A DNA stretch of 64,000 nt from Chaetoceros tenuissimus (taxonomy: Eukaryota; Bacillariophyta; Thalassiosirophyceae; Chaetocerotales; Chaetocerotaceae): assembly GCA_021927905.1 (NCBI GenBank), contig BLLK01000047.1, forward strand, positions 372,001 to 436,000, in the 5' to 3' direction. Shown here piece after piece: positions 1 through 10,425 of the stretch. A program made the translations under genes and the position numbers. Below the pieces are notes generated by a model, which had not been told where the DNA came from, did not search any database, and saw nothing but the letters and a program-made list of their open reading frames with translations. Position 1 is the first letter of the stretch. Every line of letters begins with the position of its first letter.

Positions 1-82
1 CTATTTTGTTCAAACTCGAATAATATGTTCTCACCTGACACGATTTACTTCATAATGCTTCACCTTGAAAACAAACACCAGA

Positions 83-1792
83 ATGAACACACATATACAA
101 TCCACAGAGAGAAAACCTACTAGAGATCACATTCTACAGGATAGGTGCTCTTATCTTATTTCTAATAGATCCTGGGATGCTCTAGAGAAAATCTTGACAT
201 CATCAAGTTTCAGTCGAGAGGTTGATCAAAGTCAAAGGTATCAACCAAATACTATTCTACATGATGCGTGTAGGAGCCCAACTATACCACTAGAAATAGT
301 GAGTAATATTCTAGCTGTAATGCCTGATTCATGTGGTATAAGCGATGAAGATGGATACCTCCCTATTCATCTAATATGTTGTACAAATGAAGACAAAGTA
401 AGACTCGACTTACTTCAGCTTCTTTTGGTTTCATTTCCAGAAAGTTCTTTCGAACCGACCCCAGATGGATCAACAATAGCTTTTGATCATCTTGTGAAGA
501 ATATGGTTGCATTATGTGGAATAAGTGCTACCTTGAAATACATTGATTCCCTTCCAGATGATGCCTTGTACAATATGAATACATCTGTACTTCATCAAGT
601 ATGCAATCAGTTACTACCTGACCAAGTGATAGACCTTCTTTTGAGGAAATTCCCTGATATTTGCAAGATTAGATGTGGAGGAAATACTTTGCTACACATC
701 ATTTGCTCTCACAAGAATTCTTCATTGACACTTGTTGAGAAATTGATATCAATGTTCCCCGAAGCATGTGGCATGAAAGACGACGAAGGCAATCTACCTC
801 TTCACGTTGTGAACTCAAAAGATCACTCACCTGATATTATTAAGGCATTACTTAAATGTAACCCAAACGGGTTATTCGTTTGTAATATGGAAGGCCAACT
901 TCCACTACTTTCACCACTGACAAAGCTGTCAGCTATTCGGGTAAGGACAATGCTTGAATACGGACAGAGTATTACGAATATGCAAGAGCTTTTACGAGCT
1001 CCAAATAAATTTGGAATAAGTCCAATTGATGAGTTTAACTATGATTTGGAAACGTACGTCACTGGCCTTATTCTTGAGGGTGCATTAGATTACCATGATC
1101 TTGATTCAAATCGAAAAGCGACGAAATCTCTTCAAAATGATGAAATACAGCTTAGAATAGAATCCCTCTTTTCCGTCATGAATGTTGCTTTGTATAACTC
1201 CACAACCTATCCTCAACATGGAAAGCACGACGAGTTATTTTGGACTTCCTTTCCTCTATTTACAAAGTTACTGACAAAACTCTACCCAGAGTTTGCCATT
1301 CGTGAGGATTGGACTGGCGACTCTCCCCTTCACATTGTGTCTAGACACTGCTTCCATCAAAGGCACGAGAATCACAAGTGTAATCATTGCAACAACGAGC
1401 TGGCGGATCAATACTACGTGTTTCATTGTCAAAATACCTTTTGTTATCACTGCGTAAAACAAATGCCACATTGGGCTCAATCTCTTTGCTCGGTACAACT
1501 TTCTGGACAGTCTTTGTTGAAAGATTTCGTTTCACTCTCTCCTGAACGAACATCAATAAGCGATTCAATGGGGGTATTTCCTCTACATTCTTCACTGAAA
1601 AGTGGAAAAGTCTGGCAACAGGGAGTCCAAGAATTAGCAGCGATTACACCAGACATAATCGAAGAAAGAGATCAATATACTAATCTCCTACCCTTCATGA
1701 TCTCTGCAGCAGTTGGGGGCGATGCAAAGAATCTTACAACAACTTATGAATTACTTAGGATGAATCCGACACTATTACGACCAGTCGAGTAG
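83..1792 (+). CDS. Ankyrin-repeat protein with a Cys/His cluster
   Basis: A 569-residue protein built of degenerate ankyrin repeats (LHDACRSP, LPIHLICC, LLHIICSHKN, LPLHVVNS, SPLHIVSRH), which in general are protein-binding scaffolds. Near residues 430-465 a Cys/His-rich stretch (KCNHCNNEL... FHCQNTFCYHC) interrupts the repeats and has the spacing of a small zinc-binding module. The start is the first ATG in frame; the open frame extends 18 bases upstream but only from a TTG codon. No signal peptide or membrane segment is visible. Ankyrin proteins of this style, with LPLH and CGxxDxxGxLP phrases, are numerous in diatoms. The binding partner is unknown. The ankyrin call is firm; zinc binding is inferred. 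Confidence 0.85.
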   Translation: MNTHIQSTERKPTRDHILQDRCSYLISNRSWDALEKILTSSSFSREVDQSQRYQPNTILHDACRSPTIPLEIVSNILAVMPDSCGISDEDGYLPIHLICCTNEDKVRLDLLQLLLVSFPESSFEPTPDGSTIAFDHLVKNMVALCGISATLKYIDSLPDDALYNMNTSVLHQVCNQLLPDQVIDLLLRKFPDICKIRCGGNTLLHIICSHKNSSLTLVEKLISMFPEACGMKDDEGNLPLHVVNSKDHSPDIIKALLKCNPNGLFVCNMEGQLPLLSPLTKLSAIRVRTMLEYGQSITNMQELLRAPNKFGISPIDEFNYDLETYVTGLILEGALDYHDLDSNRKATKSLQNDEIQLRIESLFSVMNVALYNSTTYPQHGKHDELFWTSFPLFTKLLTKLYPEFAIREDWTGDSPLHIVSRHCFHQRHENHKCNHCNNELADQYYVFHCQNTFCYHCVKQMPHWAQSLCSVQLSGQSLLKDFVSLSPERTSISDSMGVFPLHSSLKSGKVWQQGVQELAAITPDIIEERDQYTNLLPFMISAAVGGDAKNLTTTYELLRMNPTLLRPVE

Positions 1793-2047
1793 ATCCAGTC
1801 ACGATTATATAATTAGGGTAAAATTATACATAAAGTAGATGTTTCATACAAAAACATGCACATGTAACACCGCATGATATTTTTTCGAATGCCAAGTCTC
1901 CAAAGATGTATCGTATTTATTTCAAAAAGCATTACATTTATTAAAATATTATGATTATTCTATATATACGAGGCATAATGTTCATAGATTCAAGAGCAAA
2001 TCTGGAGCTGAAAAATATAAACTCCGATGCCATTTCCTAAAAGATTT

Positions 2048-4583
2048 TTACATGAATACTTGGGTCATATCATTCAACACACCACAAGTGTTGGATCCCA
2101 TTGCCACATACGCATAACCGTTCATACCCCAGTATTGAGTCCACTGGTTTCGTATGATCCAATAACCTTCCAGAGTCTTTTCACCATCTCCACTTTTGCT
2201 TCCAGATCCTTCTTCCTCTTCGCCATCACCATCAGCACTGACTTCTTGGAATGCATAACCAACAGCCTGAACACAATGATTCATGTCCATGAATCCTGAG
2301 CTACAACCAGAGTCTGCAGTGATGATACCTCCAGTGTAATCTTGCCATGTACTAGCTTCGAGACAAACAGTGGCAGGGCCATAGGTAGCTACATTCATTA
2401 CTGCAAGAACCTCATTTTGCTCATCACAGTCACAACCTGTGCCATCGGTGTAACAAACACATCGATCTGTTGCATATGCATAACCTGTGATAACAGCAAA
2501 CCGCTCACTGGAGCTATTATCATTCTTTTGAGATCCGGACTCATCAGCTGGACAAGTTTGTTGAACAATTGACTCCATCTCATTCTCGGTGAGCTCGTCA
2601 CTCTCTCCGTTTTTAACCATTGTCACTATAGAAAAATATATATAAGCGATTAATAAGCCGAAAATGTAAACATCATAATGTAAAGGTACTTACTTGTCAT
2701 CAACAAATCAGAATCATAGCTGCTTTCTTTAGGAAGTCCTCCCCTGTTCATGACATATTCATACGCGTTCTGAGGCCAACCTCCATTGCACATATCACAA
2801 GTATCATCGCAAATGATAATCTCTTGCTCTGACAAATCATAAAGCTTTCCAGTTGAGATGTAATAAGCGGACTCGATGGTCTCAGTTGCAGTTATGGCCC
2901 AGCATGCGCCACAAGAACTTTGCGAATGAATTGAAGTTACTGCTCCCATTTTTCTCCAATCCATGGACGACGGGTAATTATAGTTACTGTAATGTCTTTC
3001 ACTCGAGGAGGAGTAGATTGGCTGGAACACACCTCTTAGCCAACAAGATACGTCATACCATGCGCATCTATTCATGCTATACTCATATGAGTCAGACGTT
3101 TCATAATCCTGACCAGCCTCAAGCTTGTACTTGCTACAGTCGAGTGATTGCTTTTTGTTATAATATGTCTTTGTGTATCCACAAATATATTGCTTCTCCT
3201 GCTTATTGTAATATGTCTTTCCAAACAAAGGAGACTTTTGGCGTTTTTCGAGACGACGAGCACGTCTGTTCCCATAGCTGTTGTAGTAGTTGTTGTAATT
3301 ATTGGAGTTGGTATTGGAGTTGGTTGAACTGGAGCCACATTTGCACTTTCTTTCGTTTTGCCTTTCCTCCCTGTTATAGTAAGTCTTATCCAGCATTGGT
3401 GCTTGTTCTACATATTTCAAATATCTTTCCTGGACAGAGTCATGTCTCTTGACTTTCTCGGATAAAACACTTGGATCCTGCAGGCCATCAGAAGTGAGAA
3501 TATCTATAGGTGATACTCTTCTCTTCGTACGAGAGCTTGTCTTTAAAATATCTTGTGGTTCTTCATGCAGTTGATCTGATCTTAATCTTCTTCTATGATT
3601 AGATGGCATTTCATTTGTGTGTGGACCTTTGTAACCTGTCAGAAACTTTGACTGGAACTCTTCTGCAGTCAAGTCTGATAAATGATTTTTGCCAAAAACT
3701 GCTTTCCCCGTCAATTTGCATGGACCATGCTTTTCATTCTTTTCCAAGGTTCTTCATAATCAAAAGGAGGAAAAAAGTGAGAATACTAAAAGTTGAAAGT
3801 CGAAGTGACCATCAAATTATTCAATACATACCTGAAATGATTTTCTTTCCAAATGTGAAATCTCTTCTCTTTTTCTTCTTCACTTCCATAATCTCTTTTA
3901 TGATGTTCCATCCACTCATGAAACTCTTCCTTCAACTTTCTCAGTGTTGACTCATGCAGTGGCTCTTCTTCCAGACGCTTTGGCTGCTGTACCTTTGCCA
4001 ACCGATAGACTTCGTTTTGCGATTGCTTTGAATTATTATCTAGGTTTGAAAATGCCTTCTTCGGCGTAGCAGCAATATCGCGTGCATTGTTATTATTTGT
4101 AAAGGATAGAATAACGAATCCAATTGCTAACACAGCACTCATTGCTATAGCATATTTACGGACTCCATAGGGGTTCTTTCTGCCCTTTCGAACTTCTAAT
4201 TCCAAAGGAACTCGATCTCCTTCGTCCTGCTCTATGATATTCATATCCTCTTTTCTTACAATGCTCTCCATAGTTCCGTATCCAGTGCGTCTTGAGAATA
4301 AACTACTACTGGATTTATTCTTCTTTGTAAGTGAAAGTGCAGTTAGATTTCTATGTATTCGAGAACGGGCCTGAAATAATGTGGACATCCGTTGAGTTTG
4401 TCGTGGTACATAGCAGTCCTGGGCGACTCGCTGATGACATTGATCAGTGTCACCAGCAGCATGATTTAGCTCATATTCATCCGGGTGCCTTTCAAGGGAA
4501 CTAACAGGGCTGAGAAACGAAGAGAATAGGTTTCTGACCATTGACCTAGGTCTCTTCCTGATCGATTTGTTGTTACTGTGCAT
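2048..4583 (-). CDS. Membrane-anchored papain-family (C1A) cysteine protease, three exons
   Basis: Exons are 4583-3832, 3751-2694 and 2625-2048; both introns are GT-AG and the joins keep frame, giving 795 residues. A cytosolic-looking basic N-terminus is followed by one membrane helix at about 143-161. An I29-type inhibitory propeptide follows (FHEWMEHHKRDYGSEEEKEK, then LTAEEFQSKFLTG). After a long spacer the mature protease begins near MDWRKMGAV. The oxyanion Gln and catalytic Cys lie in SQSSCGACWA (about Q528, C534), His in NHCVQAVGYA (about H720) and Asn in RNQW (about N763), so the triad is intact. The spacer carries three KTYYN motifs near 373, 429 and 445 and a run of Asn, Tyr and Ser. 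Type II topology suggests activation in the secretory or lysosomal route. Substrate unknown. Confidence 0.88.
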
Positions 4584-4913
4584 TCTATGTCTCTTGAAAT
4601 TTTACAATAGCTTTTAGACTTATGTTTCTATCGATAGCTTCTGACATAAAAAATAGAAGTGCACCTAGATTGGCATTTCAGCATGCGTTTAGTTGGGATG
4701 TGATTCGTAGAAACAAGAGTGCTAGCCAGCCACACCGTGATAACAGTTTTCTGAAGGAGAGTGGAATCGAATCGTGGAAATAATTTTAAAGCCATGTCAA
4801 TGATCTAAAAAGGCTGAAACTTCCCTCACTTTTCTAAACTTCAACATGTTCATGGCACCAAAATGAATGAATTTTAATTTACAGATGAATAATAGCTTAG
4901 CTCTACAGCCCCT
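4584..4913. other. Intergenic gap
   Basis: This stretch holds the 5' flank of the cysteine protease and the 3' flank of the TAF1B-like gene. I see no supported gene or repeat in it. Confidence 0.6.
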
Positions 4914-7271
4914 TCAACTTTTACTCTCGTGAATTTTAGCAGTGAGAATAATTTCTTCATCAAGCTTAGTAACTAGGTAGTGCAGCTTCTTCTTATCAGC
5001 AGCTAACTTTTCTGCCACGAACGTAACGAGGAATCTATAGGGTTCGTAGGTTTTCGTATAGTAGAATTTCCATTCTGTATGGGCAAAATAGTTGCTCAAG
5101 CCATATGATTTTTTTTTCAACTCTTGATGGACTTGGCTACTCTCTAGACCGGAATCAATACCCCCTAGAGTAGCATTTGCCTTGACATCCCCAAAGAATT
5201 TTTCAAAGTTAGACTTTTTGGGGAAACAGGATAAAGTATTCGCAAAACTATTTTGAGATTTTCTTTCTTTCATAAAGTTTGTGTACAGAAATGACTTTTT
5301 CCCATCTGAATCTCGGACTGGGAATTCACTTAGCTTTTGAGAATCACTCTTACTTGGACTACTGTCTGTCTTTCTCCTCTTTGGAATCCGACTTGAGGAA
5401 GGGAGAAGCTCATCTTCGCTTTCCACACCCGACAAATCACCTGAATCACTTTCATCTTCTACACTTGCACGATTTGTACCATTATTGAGGCTCACCACCC
5501 ATGTATCCCAGCCCGGCACAAACTTTATGGCTGCAATAATTACAGCCATGAGATGTACTGGTGAAGTTATCATCTCAGGACGTGCAAGTACCAAAGGATC
5601 CGGCAACCGTTCCCCGTCATCTCGCATATGATCAAGAGGTAATCCCATCAATGCATATGTGAATTCGAGCACCCGACTTTCTACTCCCAAAAGATGACAA
5701 AAGTAATTTGCCATCAACCCCACATTATAAAATGTAATTGGAGCATTGGGAGCGCAATCAGGACTTTCATCGCACTGCTGAATTCCCTGACTCTCTTGAC
5801 TTTCACCACTACTTTGACTTAATTGTCCCAGAGTATGTATTCGCATTGGTGAAAAGTCGTTATCGTTTCCATCATTCTCATTTGAATCCTGAGAAATTTC
5901 AAGACTTTCTTGCAATTGATTTTTTTCATTATCTTGTCTCTCCACTTCTTTCTTTTGCATATTTTCTATTTTCTCTCGAATTAATTTGCACAAGTTCAAC
6001 TCATATATTTTGCCAGCCTTTCTCAATATATTACTTTTAGTAATTCGTTCCACGTTGAGTCTAAACTGCTCTGTCATGAAATTCTCTTGAGTATCTTTCG
6101 GGTCTATCAAGGTCGACAACAATACAATGGCTAGACGGTCCAAAGTATCAGGTTTTGGACATTGATAGACACTTCGTTGCCACGTCTTCTTCACATGTTC
6201 AAGATTATGCTTACTTTCTGGCGACAAGCAACCATAACCGTCAATAAGTTGAGAGTACTTTCCAGATTTACACCAAATTACGAAATGATTGGATGAGACA
6301 CCAGTCTGAACACAGAGATGTGCAAGATAAACAATTGCTGTCGCAAAATCTAGGTCAGGTGTGATCTCTAATATCCCTAACATCCAATAGTAAGCAGAAT
6401 TATCAAAGTTGATTCCACCTTTAAACTTGACTGAATTTTGAACTATTGACGTCTTGAGTTTCTTCCATAACTTTGCATGTACGTCATTATCACTAGATCG
6501 AATTTGACTAAATCTTAGACTTGTAGGAGTATCGAGTGTGCTCAATTGTGAATTAAACAGTACGGTTTCTTGTGAGTCATCAAATTTTACCGATCTTGAT
6601 CTTGATGGAGTTTGGCTTTGAGAAAGAAGTTGAGTAGGTGCTTCATTATCAGATTCAGATTGTTCTAAATCAGCATTATCATCATCATGGCTGCTATCAT
6701 CTGCCATTTCTTCATCATTTGCGTCTGCCTCATGAGAATATTTTTGATTTAACTGCTTCCACAGGATTGTCCGTAATTCCATAAGCAAAAATTGATCCAA
6801 TAAAGATATTCGAAGTTCAGGGAATTTATGCATGAAATAGTTTGCTGCTTCTGACCATCGTTCAATAAATAGAAAGAAAATTTCTCGGGAGTATCTCATG
6901 ACACGGTTTTTGTAACCATTGAAACCTTCCAAGTTATTCAGATTTGGTAAGAGCTCATCGGAAACCGACTGCCTTACTGCACTTTCAACTAAATCCAGGT
7001 AGGCTTCAATATATTGTTGCAAAGATGGAACTCGAAATTTCCCATCTGATTCATCAGGAATGACTGTCGTCCGTTTCCTCCGTTGTATATTCGTTCGCCT
7101 ACCCGATGTCAGTTGCCCTTCAGCATCTTCCGCGGTTTCTCTCTGAGAAAAACTTTGAGACTGTGTATTACAATCACTACAAATCAAGTCGTCGTTTTCT
7201 TGATCACGATAGAAATTCTTTGATCCACAGTTGACACAAATAGGGCTGTCGATTTCATCGTGAAAGTCCAT
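4914..7271 (-). CDS. RNA polymerase I core factor, TAF1B/Rrn7-like
   Basis: A 785-residue protein. A zinc ribbon opens it (CVNCGSKNFYRD... LICSDCNTQ), followed by a basic linker (RRTNIQRRKR) and the FRVPSLQQYIEAYLDLVESAVR segment typical of the TFIIB-like cyclin fold of TAF1B and Rrn7. The middle holds acidic and Ser/Gln-rich insertions, including a run of Asp and Glu near residue 190-210. In the family this protein belongs to the selectivity or core factor that brings RNA polymerase I to the rRNA promoter in the nucleolus. I start at the first ATG in frame; a GTG lies nine codons upstream. No intron is needed. The family call rests on the ribbon plus the N-terminal cyclin-fold segment; the C-terminal half is poorly conserved. 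Confidence 0.8.
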   Translation of the reverse strand: MDFHDEIDSPICVNCGSKNFYRDQENDDLICSDCNTQSQSFSQRETAEDAEGQLTSGRRTNIQRRKRTTVIPDESDGKFRVPSLQQYIEAYLDLVESAVRQSVSDELLPNLNNLEGFNGYKNRVMRYSREIFFLFIERWSEAANYFMHKFPELRISLLDQFLLMELRTILWKQLNQKYSHEADANDEEMADDSSHDDDNADLEQSESDNEAPTQLLSQSQTPSRSRSVKFDDSQETVLFNSQLSTLDTPTSLRFSQIRSSDNDVHAKLWKKLKTSIVQNSVKFKGGINFDNSAYYWMLGILEITPDLDFATAIVYLAHLCVQTGVSSNHFVIWCKSGKYSQLIDGYGCLSPESKHNLEHVKKTWQRSVYQCPKPDTLDRLAIVLLSTLIDPKDTQENFMTEQFRLNVERITKSNILRKAGKIYELNLCKLIREKIENMQKKEVERQDNEKNQLQESLEISQDSNENDGNDNDFSPMRIHTLGQLSQSSGESQESQGIQQCDESPDCAPNAPITFYNVGLMANYFCHLLGVESRVLEFTYALMGLPLDHMRDDGERLPDPLVLARPEMITSPVHLMAVIIAAIKFVPGWDTWVVSLNNGTNRASVEDESDSGDLSGVESEDELLPSSSRIPKRRKTDSSPSKSDSQKLSEFPVRDSDGKKSFLYTNFMKERKSQNSFANTLSCFPKKSNFEKFFGDVKANATLGGIDSGLESSQVHQELKKKSYGLSNYFAHTEWKFYYTKTYEPYRFLVTFVAEKLAADKKKLHYLVTKLDEEIILTAKIHESKS

Positions 7272-7566
7272 GGAGCTACCCCTATTAGTAACAGACACTT
7301 GGTGATATTTGTACTCAGATTATGGACTTGTCCTTTTTAAAAGATCAGATACATATTAAGATATGAATTGAACAAATATATAAGATAGGTATTACCTCAT
7401 TGTATCGCAAGAAAATGAGTGGTGAGTGGACAACCACCGTACTACGCATATACGTACATGTGAAAAAGGAAAAATGAGGGTTGACAGCTGTCAAGGAAAG
7501 ACAAATAATGAAGTTGGATCAAGAACAGCTTAAAAAATACAGATGCGCAAATCAATTTTATGGTAA

Positions 7567-8628
7567 TCATTTTTCATCTAGATTTTCTTCTGGCCACTCC
7601 TCAACTCCATATAATCTTTTACCGAGTTGAGTTAGTTCGTAATTCTTTGGAAACCATTGACTTTTCTCAAAGTCTGTTGCTCTAATGGCAGGTTCAAATT
7701 CTCTTGCATCATCCACTGGAATCATTTTGATATACTGAACCATACGGAATTCTTTCGCACTCGTGTTGGGGAAATTTCCATGAGGCAACATACTATTCCA
7801 TATCAATAACGATCGCTTTGGCATTGGCACTCTTACAATGTGGTTCCGCATTTCATCATCATCAGGAACTTCAATAAAGTTTCGCCTCTTTATTTCTTCC
7901 CTTGAACCATAGTCATTTATATTCTCATCCCTCCATTCAAAGAAATGATGGTGAAAACCAGGAACACAATGAAATCCACCGGTAGTAATTGGGCAGTCTA
8001 CTAAATTGATCATGGCTTGAATGCGCAGACCACCATAGTCCTTACGCAAAGCTTCAACGTCAATATCCTGCTTTGGTGCGTATCCAGCAGCTGATGTTCC
8101 AAAGTGGAACGGAGACAAATCCCAATGTAGCCACTGTTCCTTTGTGGACCAATCTTCATCTATATCTAATTCTTTCTGAGTTGGACGCATAATACCATAT
8201 CGATCTATACTCCCCCACAGCCTTTTCGTCTCAAGAACTATTGACAATGCATTGTAAATCTTTACATTTTCTCTGTTTTTCCAAGCTTGAGGCTGAACCG
8301 CTACAAACGTCTTTTTGAGATTGTTCATCCTTTTCCAATATGGAAATTTGCCCATGAATCCCCCCCTCCTACATATACTCTTGGGCCAGTGTTCTTCCGA
8401 CCATGTCTTGGGTTCATTGCGATCAATTCCATAATCTTGAGCCCGTAAAGACTCCCAAATTTCATCATGGGATATACTGCACTCCTCATCGGTAACTACG
8501 TCACGGATTACTACAAAGCCATACTTGTCGAAAAATTCTTTGTACTCTACTGGTTCATCTACCGAAAACGACTTCATGTAGCCATTTTCATCTACTTGCA
8601 ATTCCGGAAAGCTTGGATATTCCTTCAT
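7567..8628 (-). CDS. PhyH-like Fe(II)/2-oxoglutarate dioxygenase
   Basis: A single-exon protein of 353 residues, the usual size for the phytanoyl-CoA dioxygenase family. An N-terminal FFDKYGFVVIRDVVTDEEC segment is characteristic. The iron-binding HxD lies in LHWDLSP and the distal His in MLPHGNFPN; the Arg expected to bind 2-oxoglutarate lies in KEFRMVQY. GGFHCVPGFHHHFFEW is the typical strand after the HxD. Such enzymes hydroxylate acyl-CoAs or small molecules; the substrate cannot be read from the sequence. No peroxisomal C-terminal SKL is present and no leader is evident, so a cytosolic site is likely. Transcribed away from the STN1-like gene, 437 bases apart. Confidence 0.85.
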   Translation of the reverse strand: MKEYPSFPELQVDENGYMKSFSVDEPVEYKEFFDKYGFVVIRDVVTDEECSISHDEIWESLRAQDYGIDRNEPKTWSEEHWPKSICRRGGFMGKFPYWKRMNNLKKTFVAVQPQAWKNRENVKIYNALSIVLETKRLWGSIDRYGIMRPTQKELDIDEDWSTKEQWLHWDLSPFHFGTSAAGYAPKQDIDVEALRKDYGGLRIQAMINLVDCPITTGGFHCVPGFHHHFFEWRDENINDYGSREEIKRRNFIEVPDDDEMRNHIVRVPMPKRSLLIWNSMLPHGNFPNTSAKEFRMVQYIKMIPVDDAREFEPAIRATDFEKSQWFPKNYELTQLGKRLYGVEEWPEENLDEK

Positions 8629-9065
8629 TTCCTTTTGCTTAATTGATTCTAGGTGTTCGACTACAATAGATAGATAGACTTTATATAGTATCTAAAACTA
8701 GTTCATTCACATCATTTTACCAAGCGATAGCGATTTTACACAAGTGTTCTCCACGCATCTCCTCACTCCTCATTCCTCATCTCCTCTTGAGAACGGAGCA
8801 TGGAAGGAATGAGTGGTTATGAACATATCGTTAGTCGTGCTTTCATGTCAAAATTTGAAATAAGACACAATGACGAACGAGAAATCTCACACGTACATAG
8901 TACTTGAAATAAATACCAAGGTACTTAAGGTATTTCTCATAGTAATTGCTGGATAGGTATTATTATCAATACAAAGTAATCTACAGCTTGATTATCACAA
9001 ACAACTGCACTCTTCATCTAGAACCTGGGATACAGCTTGCTGTCTTAATAGCATGCTAAAATACA
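8629..9065. promoter_or_regulatory. Shared upstream region of two divergent genes
   Basis: This gap separates the start codons of the dioxygenase (minus) and the STN1-like gene (plus), so it must carry both promoters. It contains a CTCCTCA-rich patch near 8758-8787 and short ATAG repeats near 8665. I see no gene. Confidence 0.5.
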
Positions 9066-10343
9066 ATGACCCTCAAGTCAAGCAATGATCATTCATTGAC
9101 TCCTCTGTCACATTGCATCATTGCTCTATCATCAGCCTATCATGAGTATATTCCACTGACAATACATAATCTTCACTCTCTTGTACTTTTATCAGGAATT
9201 GATTGTTTACTGACAAACTTGTCCGAGGGAAATGACGAAACTGTCCATGTGTTACCAGTTTCCAAAACTACAATTGTTGGAACGATTGTATATTGCCAAT
9301 ACAAAGCTAATTGTAGTATGAGTCTAGTCATTGATGATGGCACTGGTCTTTGTGATTGTACGGGATGGATTCAAGAAGATGATTTTGATAAATATTGCGT
9401 TGGTAATCTTGTCAAGATACAGGGGTTCATTAAAATTCTTTCCTTGAAAGAAAAAGAAAAGAGTATAAAAGTCGCTGAGAAATTTTATGAAGCTTGGAGT
9501 TGTATAAGAGAGCTGCAGATACATTCTATCAATATAATTATGGACAGCAATGAAGAAATACTGCATTGGTTACAATGTATGCAGTTTCGAAAATGTATCG
9601 GTATGAAGATGGATGTTGAAGATCTCTTGAATTGTAACAATGATGATGACGATGACGAGCAGCAGATGATGAATACACCAGTTTTGAATGGATTCGAAAC
9701 TTTTAATTTGCTACCAGAAACACGCCAGCAGCAAATTCTCGCATCACGTGGATTTGAAGAATTGGATGTGCTACCAAATGAAATCGACAGAATGTTGAGG
9801 AAATACTTTGGAAGAGATTGTCGATGTAGCATGTCTTACAAAGATGATCTTTTATATTGTCACTGTATGGCTTCCAAAGAGCCTCTTGACCCTGAATTCA
9901 GATTTCGTGATGCTCTACTTGAAAAATTAATACAAATGGAGCATAACTTTGTTCATAAGAACAATGCATCTCGACTCGAGTTCCTTTACCAAACAGTCGT
10001 TGACGATCAAGAGCTACGTCCTATCTCTAGTGAAGTCGTTGCAGGCACTGCTTACCCAGAAATAAATCAAAGGCGACTGTATACTAATACTTTCAAAATG
10101 CTTCGAAAAGATGGTGTTCTATGTCTGGTCAACATTCAAAAAGATATTTACGTTCTATTGACTAAAAATAGAGTACTAATTCCAGCTGCAATTGCACAGA
10201 TTCAAGATGAAAGATGTGCTGATGTCAATGGTAATACAACAACAACACATCATCATAAAAAGAAATCTTTCCTCGAGAAAGGAATTTCTTCCTCTAAACT
10301 CCGTTTAATAAAATATTTGGCCTACCGAGAACTTGAAAGATGA
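9066..10343 (+). CDS. STN1: STN1-like OB-fold protein (CST telomere complex)
   Basis: A 425-residue intronless protein. Residues about 65-150 form an OB-fold: VSKTTIVGTIVYCQYKANC, then LVIDDGTGLCDCTGW, then KYCVGNLVKIQGFIK. The DDGTGxxxCxxW phrase is the hallmark of STN1 OB-folds. The region from about 280 on (FRFRDALLEKLIQ, MLRKDGVLCLVNIQKDIYVL) has helix-strand alternation that could be the C-terminal winged helices. In other eukaryotes STN1 works with CTC1 and TEN1 on single-stranded telomeric DNA and helps fill in the C-strand with polymerase alpha-primase. An acidic run (DDDDDEQQ) near 195 is an insertion. RPA2 is a less likely alternative because the OB signature is closer to STN1. Confidence 0.65.
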   Translation: MTLKSSNDHSLTPLSHCIIALSSAYHEYIPLTIHNLHSLVLLSGIDCLLTNLSEGNDETVHVLPVSKTTIVGTIVYCQYKANCSMSLVIDDGTGLCDCTGWIQEDDFDKYCVGNLVKIQGFIKILSLKEKEKSIKVAEKFYEAWSCIRELQIHSINIIMDSNEEILHWLQCMQFRKCIGMKMDVEDLLNCNNDDDDDEQQMMNTPVLNGFETFNLLPETRQQQILASRGFEELDVLPNEIDRMLRKYFGRDCRCSMSYKDDLLYCHCMASKEPLDPEFRFRDALLEKLIQMEHNFVHKNNASRLEFLYQTVVDDQELRPISSEVVAGTAYPEINQRRLYTNTFKMLRKDGVLCLVNIQKDIYVLLTKNRVLIPAAIAQIQDERCADVNGNTTTTHHHKKKSFLEKGISSSKLRLIKYLAYRELER

Positions 10344-10425
10344 AAGTCATCATCATTGACTTTGGGATCGATTCAATAGTGTAATATAATATAAAACATG
10401 ACTATATAACTTTACGTCCTAGATC

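Noticed and set aside
2853-3452. 199-codon plus-strand frame
   Set aside because: It is antisense to the second exon of the cysteine protease, whose motifs and splice sites are clear.
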